Shown: in pieces, positions 54,672 to 63,718 of the stretch
Numbering within the stretch: the stretch's first letter is position 1
Layout of the letters: every line of letters begins with the position of its first letter
Notes under the pieces: generated by a model
The model's database searches: none
What the model was told of the DNA's origin: nothing
What the model saw: the letters and a program-made list of their open reading frames with translations, nothing else
Assembly (NCBI RefSeq): GCF_000384155.1
Contig: NZ_KB913031.1
Location: 2,722,961-2,786,960 of the forward strand
Reading direction: 5' to 3'
Source: Methylophilus sp. 42
GTDB taxonomy: Bacteria; Pseudomonadota; Gammaproteobacteria; Burkholderiales; Methylophilaceae
DNA: 64,000 nucleotides
Made by a program: the position numbers and the translations under genes

Positions 54672-56027
54672 ATGCAAACAATGAAATATGCCTGGTCAAT
54701 GCTGTTGAGTTGCCTATGCAGCCTGGCGCTGCTTGCGCAGGCTGAGGAGCCCAATGAATTGAGCCTGGTTGTCGGGACCCAGCAGGTGTATGTGCATGCC
54801 AAAGCGGTCAAACGTGTCGCGGTAGGTAACCCGGACATTGCGAATATCTCGATGCTGACATCGCGCAATCTCATGATTACAGGTAAACAGGCGGGCGCGA
54901 CCGAGATTTCAATCTGGGAGAGCGAACAGGCGGCAGCGCCCGCCAAGCAGATCAAGGTCAGCGTGAGCATTAGCACGGCTATTGAAAAGCAAAGGCTGCA
55001 ATTTTCCAAATCGATCAAACTATTACCAGCAGGCAGCCAGGTAGCCATTGCTGGCGATGCAGACTCCTTGGAAGAACACGCATTAGCACGCCAGGCGATA
55101 GATAAAAAGGCCGAGGCGCCCATGGACGCCACTTCAAGCAACTTTGATAACCAGGTGCAGATTGATATCAAAGTGATAGAAGTCAGCCGCCAGAATATGA
55201 TGCGCGCCGGATTTTTCCTGGGTAAGAATAGTCGCAACTCCACCATCGCCATCGGCACGCCGGGAAACCTGAGTGGCGTACAAACTGGGGATAACGGCTT
55301 TACGCTGAATAGTGCCTCAGGCTTTCTAGCCAATGCCAGCGCATTCAATTTTGTGGCCGGGAATGCAAGCCGGGGCTTGCTCGGCACACTGAGCATTCTC
55401 GAGGCCAATGGCTTTGCGTATACGCTGGCAGAACCCAGTTTGACCGCATTCTCTGGTCAAAGTGCAAGCTTCCTGGCGGGTGGCGAGTTTCCGGTCCCCA
55501 TCCGCGCTGGCGCCGGGGGCGATAGCACCGTCACCATACGCTACAAAGAATACGGGGTGCGCCTCATGCTCACGCCCACGGTGCTGGATGCAAACAGAAT
55601 ATTCCTTAAGGTGTCGCCTGAAGTCAGTGAAATCGACTTCTCCAATGCGGTGCAAAGTGGCGGTGTAGCCGTACCAGGGCTGCGTGTGCGCAGGACGGAC
55701 ACCAGCGTTGCCTTAGGGGATGGCGAAAGTTTTGTGCTTAGCGGGCTGGTTAGCCGCAATACGCTGCAAAACGTGGACAAATTGCCAGGCCTGGGAAATT
55801 TACCAATTATCGGTGCCTTTTTCCGCTCGACCCGCTTCGAACGTGAAGATAAGGAATTGTTGATGATCGTGACCCCACACTTGGTGCGCCCCATTGCCAA
55901 AGATGCAGCCATGCCCGTATTGCCGGGCGGCAACCTGCGTGACTACAACCCCAGTTTTAGTGACTTGTTTTTCCAAAAAGGGCCCCAGCCAGATGCTGGC
56001 ATCCCTGCCACCGGTTTTTCGAGGTAA
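54672..56027 (+). CDS. rcpA: Tad secretin RcpA/CpaC
   Basis: 451 residues with a signal peptide (to about 25). N-terminal pilus-type domain (about 28-100, KRVAVGNPDIANISMLTSRN), then the secretin core (about 220-410: EPSLTAFSGQSASFLAGGEF, VRLMLTPTVLD, VPGLRVRRTDTSVALGDGES, ELLMIVTPHLVRP). Forms the outer-membrane channel of the pilus. No separate rcpB lipoprotein gene is seen in the locus. Confidence 0.93.
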   Translation: MQTMKYAWSMLLSCLCSLALLAQAEEPNELSLVVGTQQVYVHAKAVKRVAVGNPDIANISMLTSRNLMITGKQAGATEISIWESEQAAAPAKQIKVSVSISTAIEKQRLQFSKSIKLLPAGSQVAIAGDADSLEEHALARQAIDKKAEAPMDATSSNFDNQVQIDIKVIEVSRQNMMRAGFFLGKNSRNSTIAIGTPGNLSGVQTGDNGFTLNSASGFLANASAFNFVAGNASRGLLGTLSILEANGFAYTLAEPSLTAFSGQSASFLAGGEFPVPIRAGAGGDSTVTIRYKEYGVRLMLTPTVLDANRIFLKVSPEVSEIDFSNAVQSGGVAVPGLRVRRTDTSVALGDGESFVLSGLVSRNTLQNVDKLPGLGNLPIIGAFFRSTRFEREDKELLMIVTPHLVRPIAKDAAMPVLPGGNLRDYNPSFSDLFFQKGPQPDAGIPATGFSR

Positions 56028-56032
56028 TCGAG

Positions 56033-57241
56033 ATGAGTGAACGCAACTGCTATATTGCCATCACCCAGACCCAGGAATGCCTGCAATGGTTAAGCCAATC
56101 ACTCAAGGATGAAGGAGATGTGATTCCCGCTGACTCCCCCGCGACAGAGCGCGTGGTACAACTCTCGGATGCGGTGGGGGCTACCACGATCTTTATACAG
56201 CTGAATCCCGCCGACTATCGGCAAGAAGCGCAGTTGATTGAAGGCATTATTGCAGCCAAACCATTCTTGCCGGTGATCGTCGTCGCAGATTCTTTTGACC
56301 AGAATTTGCTATTAACGGTGATGCGCTTGGGTGCGCGCGATTTTATCAAAACCGATACCCGTGCCAGCGAAGTGGTGGCTGAAGTCAAACGCCTAACCCC
56401 TCGCGATGCGGCATTGCATGCACCGCAAGCAGATCACGGCGGCAAAATCACTGCTGTGATCAGTGCGCGACCTGGCAGTGATTCACCGATGCTAGCCCTA
56501 CACCTGGCTCTGGCCGTGCAAGAGACCGAACCGACCCTGCTGCTTGACCTCGGCGTCCCGCACGGAGATGCCATGTTATACCTGGGGCTGACCTCGTCCT
56601 ACAGTTTTATTGATGCCATTCGCAGCCTGCGCAGAATCGACTCCACACTGATCCAGACCGGCTTTGGCCGACATAAAAGTGGCCTCACCGTACTCTCAAT
56701 GCCGGAAGACCCCTGGGCAGGCGCACAATTCACGGCGGCAGATGTCTGCGTGCTGTTACGGAGTTTGCGTCGACACTTCCCCAGAATCATCGTCAATCTT
56801 GGTGGCATGGTCGGTTCGGATTTTCTGCTGCTGTTATTGGGCAATGTCGATCAAGTACTACTATTAGTCGAACAAAGTGTGCCTAGCTGCCGGCAAAACA
56901 TGCAACTGATCAAACATCTGCGAGAAGAAAAAGTCGCGTTGAGTGGCGCAGGTGTCGTGGTAGACCATTACCTGTCAAAAATGCCGCCTGATGCCGAGAG
57001 TATTGCCCAGTCTTTTGGCCTGCCGCTGCTGGCCACCCTATCCTCGTCAGGCATGGCGCGCCTGGCCACCATGAATTCAGGGGAAAGCATGTTTGAGCTG
57101 TCGCCGAATGACCCATACAGCGTCAGTGTACGCAAACTGGCGGACAAACTACTGGACGCCCCCGTCTCTGCCTCAGAGAAAAAGGACAGCCTGCTTCACA
57201 AACTGATTGCTGCGATCACGCCTCTGCGTGAAAAGCACTAG
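56033..57241 (+). CDS. tadZ: TadZ/CpaE localisation protein with degenerate P-loop
   Basis: 402 residues. N-terminal receiver-like domain (about 5-115, VIVVADSFDQNLLLTVMRLGARDFIKTDTR) and a ParA/MinD-like domain. The Walker A site, normally KGGxGKT, reads SARPGSDSPMLA (about 144-155) with no Lys, so ATP hydrolysis is unlikely. TadZ places the pilus machine at the pole. It sits 5 bp after rcpA and 10 bp before tadA. Confidence 0.9.
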   Translation: MSERNCYIAITQTQECLQWLSQSLKDEGDVIPADSPATERVVQLSDAVGATTIFIQLNPADYRQEAQLIEGIIAAKPFLPVIVVADSFDQNLLLTVMRLGARDFIKTDTRASEVVAEVKRLTPRDAALHAPQADHGGKITAVISARPGSDSPMLALHLALAVQETEPTLLLDLGVPHGDAMLYLGLTSSYSFIDAIRSLRRIDSTLIQTGFGRHKSGLTVLSMPEDPWAGAQFTAADVCVLLRSLRRHFPRIIVNLGGMVGSDFLLLLLGNVDQVLLLVEQSVPSCRQNMQLIKHLREEKVALSGAGVVVDHYLSKMPPDAESIAQSFGLPLLATLSSSGMARLATMNSGESMFELSPNDPYSVSVRKLADKLLDAPVSASEKKDSLLHKLIAAITPLREKH

Positions 57242-57251
57242 AGAGGCAATG

Positions 57252-58514
57252 ATGAACCTGCAGCTACGTGGATTTGATTACGGCCTGAAACAGGCGCAAG
57301 ACTATCAGGAGCTCAAGTTTCAACTCCATCAGCACCTGATTGCAGAAATTGAACGTGACCATATCGGCCTGCTGGACCTCGCCCGCAGTGACATCGCAGA
57401 CTATGTGCGGGAGAAGGTGATCAGCTATGTCGCCGAGCGGCATCTGCCCATCAGTGGCTACGACCTGGATAACCTGGTCGAGGAAGTCGTCGATGAGCTG
57501 GCGGGCTATGGCCCACTGGAAAGCCTGATCAAGGATGACCGTATTAACGATATTCTGGTGAACGGCCCTAAAAAGATTTTTGTAGAACGGGATGGGCGAC
57601 TCGAAACCACCTCGTTGCGCTTCATTGATAACGAACATGTATTACGTGTGATTCGCCGCATTCTCGCACACTTGGGCCGTCGTATTGATGAAGCCAGCCC
57701 GATGGTGGATGCCCGCTTGCCGGATGGCAGCCGGGTCAATGCCATTATTCCGCCGCTGGCGCTTGATGGCCCTTGCCTGTCTATTCGTAAATTCCGCAAG
57801 CAACCCTTGCTGTCTGGTGATTTGCTGCAATACGGCACCTTAGACAACGATATGCTGGCGTTTTTGACCGCCGCTGTTGAGCGTCGCTGCAACCTGATTG
57901 TCAGTGGCGGCACCGGCGCCGGTAAAACAACCTTATTGAATGTCTTGAGCCGCTTTATTCCCCACAGCGAGCGTATCGTCACTATTGAAGATGCCGCAGA
58001 GCTACAACTGGAGCACGAACACGTGGTCAGGCTGGAAACCCGGCCATCGAATATCGACGACCATGGTGAAATCACTGCACGTGAACTGGTGAAAAACTCC
58101 TTGCGCATGCGACCAGACCGTATCGTACTGGGCGAAGTGCGCGGCGAAGAAGTGATGGATGTGCTGCAGGCAATGAATACCGGCCATGACGGATGTATGA
58201 GTACCGTGCATGCCAACAGTCCGGAAGACGCCATGTTGCGTTTCGAAATGCTGGCGGGATTAGCCAAATTTCATGGCACAGAAGCTACCTTGCGCAAAAT
58301 GATCGCTGCCGGGATTGAACTGGTGGTGCAAATCGCCCGCATGCCCAATGGGCAACGCAAAGTAATCTCCATTACCGAGATTGCAGGGGTACGGGATGGT
58401 CATTTCGTGCTGAATGAACTCTATGCTTATGACGCCAACACCGGGTATTTTGCACACCCGATGGTCCGCCCCTGCAATAAAAAGTTACAAGACCTAGCGT
58501 TCAGGAAACTGTGA
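57252..58514 (+). CDS. tadA: Tad pilus ATPase TadA/CpaF
   Basis: 420 residues; ATG 57252 is preferred to 57249 from the AGAGG spacing. Type II/IV secretion ATPase: Walker A GGTGAGKT at 219-226, atypical Walker B and Asp box in VTIEDAAELQL and RIVLGEVRGEEVMDVLQAMNTGH, His box STVHANSPEDAM. It powers pilus extension and probably retraction. Confidence 0.95.
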   Translation: MNLQLRGFDYGLKQAQDYQELKFQLHQHLIAEIERDHIGLLDLARSDIADYVREKVISYVAERHLPISGYDLDNLVEEVVDELAGYGPLESLIKDDRINDILVNGPKKIFVERDGRLETTSLRFIDNEHVLRVIRRILAHLGRRIDEASPMVDARLPDGSRVNAIIPPLALDGPCLSIRKFRKQPLLSGDLLQYGTLDNDMLAFLTAAVERRCNLIVSGGTGAGKTTLLNVLSRFIPHSERIVTIEDAAELQLEHEHVVRLETRPSNIDDHGEITARELVKNSLRMRPDRIVLGEVRGEEVMDVLQAMNTGHDGCMSTVHANSPEDAMLRFEMLAGLAKFHGTEATLRKMIAAGIELVVQIARMPNGQRKVISITEIAGVRDGHFVLNELYAYDANTGYFAHPMVRPCNKKLQDLAFRKL

Positions 58515-59431
58515 TGAATACACTGGCCATCTCGTTCATTGTCGGCGCCATAGGCATGCTGCTACTCGCAGTGTGGATGCTCAGGCACAGCAAACAAAAA
58601 CGTTTGCGCGAACGCATGATGCTCCACTTCAGAGAGGTACTACCGTATGGCAGTACCGTCTCCGGCGTCGCACCCGGCGACCAGCAAAGTTACTGGCACC
58701 TGCTTAAGGTGCGCGCCTCTATCTATGCCGGGTTCGAGCTGCAAAAAAAGCATATGGTTGGCATCCCGGTCGCCTTCATGTTCACCGGCATGGTGGGGTG
58801 GCTTATCTATGGTTTTGTGGGCGCCGTGCTGATCTTCAGTGTCACGATTTTTTTGTTCGGTTTTTTGCTGCCATACAGCCGCTTGCATCGGCGCCGGGCA
58901 CAAACGGTTGCCCAGATTCCCCTGTTTATTGATCAGGTATTGCGCAGCCTCAGTACCGGCCGCAGCCTGGAAAGTGCCATGCGTTTTGCCGCAAGCGAGG
59001 CACTGACACCATTACGTGACGTGGTGGATCGCGTGGTGCGCGCAGCGGATCTGGGCGCGGATATGATCGAAAGCCTGTCAGAGGCAGCCAAGCTACATAA
59101 TCTGCGTGAACTGAACCTGATTGCGCTGGCCATGCGCATCAGCAATCACCACGGCAGCAGCCCGCGTGACATGCTGGAGAGCGTAGTAAAAATGGTGCGC
59201 CAGCAGGAGCTGGCGCGGCGTGAACTGGCCGCCATGACTGGCGAAACCAGAATGTCGGCCTGGGTGCTGGGAGTGACGCCGCTGGTCATCGCTGGCTACA
59301 TCATGTTAACCAACCCCAACTACCTGAACATGTTACTTGAGGATGCCTCAGGGCAAACCATGATAGTGACCGCCATGGTATTTCAAGGGCTGGGGGCACT
59401 CATCCTTTGGCGCATGCTACGGAGTGTTTGA
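58514..59431 (+). CDS. tadB: Tad inner-membrane platform protein TadB
   Basis: 305 residues from ATG 58514, sharing a base with the tadA stop (GTG 58511 is an alternative). T2SSF domain (about 130-255: QIPLFIDQVLRSLSTGRSLE, MRISNHHGSSPRDMLE) with hydrophobic helices at both ends. Partner of TadC. Confidence 0.92.
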   Translation: MNTLAISFIVGAIGMLLLAVWMLRHSKQKRLRERMMLHFREVLPYGSTVSGVAPGDQQSYWHLLKVRASIYAGFELQKKHMVGIPVAFMFTGMVGWLIYGFVGAVLIFSVTIFLFGFLLPYSRLHRRRAQTVAQIPLFIDQVLRSLSTGRSLESAMRFAASEALTPLRDVVDRVVRAADLGADMIESLSEAAKLHNLRELNLIALAMRISNHHGSSPRDMLESVVKMVRQQELARRELAAMTGETRMSAWVLGVTPLVIAGYIMLTNPNYLNMLLEDASGQTMIVTAMVFQGLGALILWRMLRSV

Positions 59432-59433
59432 CG

Positions 59434-60351
59434 ATGAATCTGGCCTGGTCGATCTCTATTATCCTGATGTTACTGGCGGCGGGGCTATTTCTTTACACGG
59501 CCCAAAAAAATAGCCACCCAAGACATATCCAGCGACGTTTTCGCGAAGCCTTGCATCAGGAAGGCATTCATATCTCTGCCCAACTAGGATCACTCGACCT
59601 TGAAGAGGCCTTGCAAAACATGCTGGACAAGGTTTCACGCAGCGAAATGGAGGAAATGCAGCGTTTGCTGCTACAAGCAGGCTGGCCGGGGGCCAAGGCA
59701 AAATGTACGTTCTTGCTAATCGCATGGGGACTGCCCACGGTACTTGGTGCCTTTTCTGCCATGTATGCCATATTGAACCAGGACAGCCTGATCAATGTGC
59801 TGTTTCATTTGCTTTTTGTGTTTGCAGCCACCTTTGTGCTCATTCGCCGCTCGCTGCGCTGGAAAGCACAAAGTCGGCGTGATGCCATCCGTAAAGAGGT
59901 GGTGCCGTTTTTGCACCTGCTGCGCATGTTGTTTGAGGCAGGCCTGTCCATGGAGCATATTCTGCTGGTCATCGAGCAACAGGGCAAAGACCTGATTCCC
60001 AACCTTGCCGAAGAGCTCGGCCTGGTGATCAAACGCATACAAACGGGTCAAGACCGGTCGGATGCGCTGGTCGAAATGGCTGCGCCATTAGAAGTGATGG
60101 AGTTGAACGACACGATTGCCATGCTTAAGCAGGTCACGCGCTATGGCGGCAATATCAGAGATTCACTGACTGAATATACTGCATTGATCGAGCAACGCCA
60201 GGTCTCGGAGTTGCGCGAATATGTCAGTAAACTCTCGGCAAAAATGACAGTGGTCATGATTCTGTTCTTGTTTCCAGCACTGATGATTTTCCTGGCCGGG
60301 CCAGGATTTATCGGGCTGGCGAAAGCATTGAAAGGAGCAAACGGCTTATGA
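59434..60351 (+). CDS. tadC: Tad inner-membrane platform protein TadC
   Basis: 305 residues from ATG 59434, 2 bp after tadB. T2SSF domain (about 150-275: FLHLLRMLFEAGLSMEHILL, DTIAMLKQVTRYGGNIRDSL) and four hydrophobic helices. Overlaps the next ATG by 4 bp. Confidence 0.92.
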   Translation: MNLAWSISIILMLLAAGLFLYTAQKNSHPRHIQRRFREALHQEGIHISAQLGSLDLEEALQNMLDKVSRSEMEEMQRLLLQAGWPGAKAKCTFLLIAWGLPTVLGAFSAMYAILNQDSLINVLFHLLFVFAATFVLIRRSLRWKAQSRRDAIRKEVVPFLHLLRMLFEAGLSMEHILLVIEQQGKDLIPNLAEELGLVIKRIQTGQDRSDALVEMAAPLEVMELNDTIAMLKQVTRYGGNIRDSLTEYTALIEQRQVSELREYVSKLSAKMTVVMILFLFPALMIFLAGPGFIGLAKALKGANGL

Positions 60352-61037
60352 AATCGATCACCATCATGATGGTATTAGCGGGGCTTTGGCTGCATGGCTT
60401 GCCATATGCGCTCGCTGCTGATACCGACACAAAATCGCTGCGACAGATCAAAGTCCCAGCCAATAAGGCTTGCACAGAAGTCTCTGCTGAAGAAACCACA
60501 AAGCTCGGATTCATTCAGCAGATGCTGGCAGAAGGCAAACCGCACGCTGCACTCGCCCACCTGGAAGCGGCCAACATTAAAAATGAGCAGGCGGCCTTGC
60601 TGCGTGCCCATGGCTTACGCCAAACCGGGCGCGCCTTGCAGGCCCAGGTCATTTATGAGCAGTTAACCACCAGTTGCGTTTCCGGGCACGCCTATCGCGG
60701 CCTGGGGCTAATTGCCAGCAATGCCGGTCATTTGCAAGAGTCACTGCGCTATTTGCAGGCAGCCAGTAATGCGCTGCCAACGGAACATACCATCCGTAAT
60801 GATCATGGCTATGTCCTGATGCAATCGGGTGCAACGGAGCCGGCTTTGCACGAGTTTTTAACCGCAGTGGAGCTTGCACCGGACTACCGGCAGGCTGCCC
60901 ATAACCTCATCCTACTGCTTTACCAGCAAGGCGACACCGCCAGGGCCGAGGCTTTTGCCAGGCAATTTGGCGTAGACGCCGAGGAAATGCAGCAACTTAA
61001 GAAAATGTCACCGGAAAACCGTCGAGCAGGCCCTTAA
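60348..61037 (+). CDS. tadD: TPR protein TadD-like
   Basis: 229 residues with a signal peptide (to about 24, ALAADT). Several TPR-like helical repeats (AHGLRQTGRALQAQVIYEQL, GLIASNAGHLQESLRYLQAA, NDHGYVLMQSGATEPALHEF). TadD proteins are periplasmic or lipoprotein pilotins for the secretin. This one has no lipobox. Confidence 0.86.
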   Translation: MKSITIMMVLAGLWLHGLPYALAADTDTKSLRQIKVPANKACTEVSAEETTKLGFIQQMLAEGKPHAALAHLEAANIKNEQAALLRAHGLRQTGRALQAQVIYEQLTTSCVSGHAYRGLGLIASNAGHLQESLRYLQAASNALPTEHTIRNDHGYVLMQSGATEPALHEFLTAVELAPDYRQAAHNLILLLYQQGDTARAEAFARQFGVDAEEMQQLKKMSPENRRAGP

Positions 61038-61054
61038 ACCGCAAGGAGTGCATC

Positions 61055-61324
61055 ATGAAACGATTTATTACGCTCGCCCTCTGCGGCTTTTTCAGCGTCA
61101 CCCATGCCATGGCGGAAGACAACCAGGCCATCGTTCAGCCACCTGCACGCGCGCTATCGCCGACGCAACAATGGCTGGAACTGCAACGCTCTGGCAAAGC
61201 GGCCTCGCCCCAAGCCCAGCCGGTCTCTGGCGAGGTGATGGATAAAGTGCATAGCCGCTACATCAAGAGCTTTGAGAAACCCATCCCAGAGTATTATGAG
61301 CATGCAATGCCCACCACCCGCTAG
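61055..61324 (+). CDS. DUF3613 small secreted protein of the Tad locus
   Basis: 89 residues, signal peptide to about 20 (THAMAE). The DUF3613 pattern is visible (TQQWLELQRSGKAASPQAQP, VSGEVMDKVHSRYIKSFEKPIPE). These genes lie in Tad loci of Beta- and Gammaproteobacteria; the role is unknown. Its end overlaps the TadG-like gene by about 29 bp in another frame. Confidence 0.86.
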   Translation: MKRFITLALCGFFSVTHAMAEDNQAIVQPPARALSPTQQWLELQRSGKAASPQAQPVSGEVMDKVHSRYIKSFEKPIPEYYEHAMPTTR

Positions 61325-62930
61325 CGCGCAATCCCAGCGCGGAGCGATCGGCCTTGCCGGCGGTTTGCTGCTATTGATGGCTTTGCTGTTCACTGCCCTG
61401 GTGGTAGACAGTGGCCGCCTGTGGATGCAGCAAAAGCAATTGCAATCGATTGCAGATATGTCTGCCATCCATGCCTCACGCTATCTTGGCTGCCAGGCCA
61501 ATCTGCAAAATATCGTACAAATGGCGCAGCAAGCAGCAGTGAATAATGGCTACGGCGGACAACTTGCCAGCAATCCTAACCAAGTCCTGCTTGGCAGGCT
61601 GGATACCGTACAAGGCATACGGAAATTTACGGCCGATGGCAGTCATCAGGCGATTTATGTCAGGGCAACAAAAGAAGTCGCTAAAAGCCTGGTCGCCGGT
61701 GGGCTGATGGGTGGCACCATGCTCTTGCGGGCGGAAGCGGTGTCAGTGTCCGATCCGCCATTAGCCGTGTTTAGTGTAGGCAGTTTTACAACCAGCCTCA
61801 GCAGCCAGCAATCCGTGCTGTTGAACGGGCTGCTCGGAGGCATGCTGGGTGGGCCACTCAACCTGGATGCAGTGACCTATCGAGGCATCGCAGCCACCAA
61901 AATCACGCTGCACGATATCCTGGCTGTGTCCGGCCAAGCCGGTACGCTGGAGGATTTACTCAATACCAATATGCAAATTGGCGATCTACTCGATCTGCTC
62001 GCCAGTGCGGCAGGCCAGAGTGGGGCGGCAAATCTGCAAGCGGTCTCGGCCATGCAGAGTATCGCGGCGATTGCGATCAAAAATGTCCCCATCAAGCTGG
62101 GCGACGTACTGGCGGTGACTACACCTGACACCAATGCCGCGGCGGCTGTTGCCCTGAATGCATTATCCATGATTACCACGGCCGCCATGATTGCCAATGG
62201 CACCAATGCGATCAGCCTGCCTTTAACACTCAACCTGGCCTCTATCACCAATATCAACGCGCAAGTGACGGTCATTGAACCGCCCCAACTGAGCGTAGGC
62301 CCGGCAGCGGGCAGTGGCAACCTATGTGCTATCGCGCGAACGGCGCAAATCAGGGCCAGGGTTGGCGTCCTGGTCAACATTCCACTGTTGGCGCGCATAG
62401 ACCTTGCGTTGAATACCGAAGTCGCACAAGGCTCTGCCGGGCTGCGTACCATACAGCAAAATGATGGCGTATCAGAGGTTGAAATAGACGCCAGCCCCGG
62501 CATCGCAGCGCTCACGCTCACCAACAATGCCGGTACGGGGCCAGCAAGAGTGTCCACCCTGTTAAGTATCCCCATTGCAGATATCGGCTTAAACCTGCCT
62601 ATTCAACCGGCCAATGCACAAACACTTCAATATTCAGTGGCAAATCCGGTGGAGAATCACTTACCCCAAATGCAGTCGGTCTCCAGCCCGGTGGGCAGCA
62701 GCCTGGAAAACGCCCTGTCAAAATCGAACGCGCTCAATGTGACCATTCTGAGTGTACTGAATCTGGGATTGGTGAATAATGTGATTTCCACACTGGTCAG
62801 CCCGCTGCTGGCAGAGATCGGACGTGTATTGCTAGACCCGCTACTGAATTTACTAGGCATCCAGGTGGGTGGCATGGATGTCACCCTCGAGGATTTGCAA
62901 TATCGTCAAGCCAAGCCTTTGGCCATGTAG
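61296..62930 (+). CDS. tadG: TadG-like pilus protein
   Basis: 544 residues from ATG 61296 (ATG 61302 and TTG 61272 are alternatives). TadG-type N-terminus with one helix (RGAIGLAGGLLLLMALLFTA) then DSGRLWMQQKQLQSIADMSA, followed by a long Ala/Leu/Asn-rich extracytoplasmic region. There is no +5 Glu, so it is not a standard prepilin substrate. Last gene of the Tad operon. Confidence 0.85.
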   Translation: MSMQCPPPASAQSQRGAIGLAGGLLLLMALLFTALVVDSGRLWMQQKQLQSIADMSAIHASRYLGCQANLQNIVQMAQQAAVNNGYGGQLASNPNQVLLGRLDTVQGIRKFTADGSHQAIYVRATKEVAKSLVAGGLMGGTMLLRAEAVSVSDPPLAVFSVGSFTTSLSSQQSVLLNGLLGGMLGGPLNLDAVTYRGIAATKITLHDILAVSGQAGTLEDLLNTNMQIGDLLDLLASAAGQSGAANLQAVSAMQSIAAIAIKNVPIKLGDVLAVTTPDTNAAAAVALNALSMITTAAMIANGTNAISLPLTLNLASITNINAQVTVIEPPQLSVGPAAGSGNLCAIARTAQIRARVGVLVNIPLLARIDLALNTEVAQGSAGLRTIQQNDGVSEVEIDASPGIAALTLTNNAGTGPARVSTLLSIPIADIGLNLPIQPANAQTLQYSVANPVENHLPQMQSVSSPVGSSLENALSKSNALNVTILSVLNLGLVNNVISTLVSPLLAEIGRVLLDPLLNLLGIQVGGMDVTLEDLQYRQAKPLAM

Positions 62931-62979
62931 CGACGGCCTGGCTGTCTATCACCCCTTGACTTAAGCGCAGGAGAATCAA

Positions 62980-63630
62980 GTGACCCATCGCAGAGTATTA
63001 ATTGCTGGTGCAACAGGCCTGGTAGGCTCGCATATCTTGCAGCGCCTGTTACAAGACGATACGGTCTCAGAAATCCATCTGCTGTCCAGACGCGATCTCG
63101 CGCGCCAACACCCCAAGCTCCACATGCATCAAGTAGACTTCAAGCAATTACCCCCACTGCCGCCGCTAGATGAAATTTATCTGGCACTAGGCACCACGAT
63201 CAAACAAGCCGGTAGCCGGGCAGCTTTTGAAGCCATAGATCTGGACGCAAATGTGGCCGTGGCAAATGCCGGACTCACCGCTGGCGCAAAACGACTCGGC
63301 TTGGTGAGCGCCATGGGGGCAGATGTTGATTCAATGCTCTTTTATAACCGCATTAAAGGCGAGCTCGAAGCTGAGCTCTCCACGTTGCCCTTTGAAACCT
63401 TGGTGATCGCGCGCCCCTCTTTTTTGCTAGGTGACCGTGACGCGTTAAAGCAGCCGCAACGACATGCTGAAAAACTCGGTATTTTAATGTTCAAACTGTT
63501 AGCACCGCTTTTACCCATACACCTGCGCGCTGTAGAGGCCTCTAAAGTGGCGGCATGTCTGGTGACGCACGTGCCTGCCGTGTCAGGTGGGAAAGTCATC
63601 CTCTCTGGAGAGCTGCAAAATGATGGATGA
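62980..63630 (+). CDS. NAD(P)-binding Rossmann protein (atypical SDR, HTATIP2-like)
   Basis: 216 residues from GTG 62980 (AGGAG 6 bases upstream). N-terminal dinucleotide motif LIAGATGLVGSHILQ, then HQVDFKQL, EIYLALGTTIKQAGS and FYNRIKGELEAELS with a Tyr/Lys spacing (YNRIK) like the SDR catalytic pair. Substrate unknown. 49 bp after the Tad operon. Confidence 0.85.
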   Translation: MTHRRVLIAGATGLVGSHILQRLLQDDTVSEIHLLSRRDLARQHPKLHMHQVDFKQLPPLPPLDEIYLALGTTIKQAGSRAAFEAIDLDANVAVANAGLTAGAKRLGLVSAMGADVDSMLFYNRIKGELEAELSTLPFETLVIARPSFLLGDRDALKQPQRHAEKLGILMFKLLAPLLPIHLRAVEASKVAACLVTHVPAVSGGKVILSGELQNDG

Positions 63631-63718
63631 AAAAAACCAACAGAGGAGAGAAATCAAGGGATCAGGGCCACCGGAATGCCCGGCTGGATGTGTGATGATC
63701 GCGCTCAGTGAATGCAGC

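Noticed and set aside
53847-54677. Long antisense frames across cpaB and rcpA
   Set aside because: Shadow frames of the Tad genes with no features of their own.
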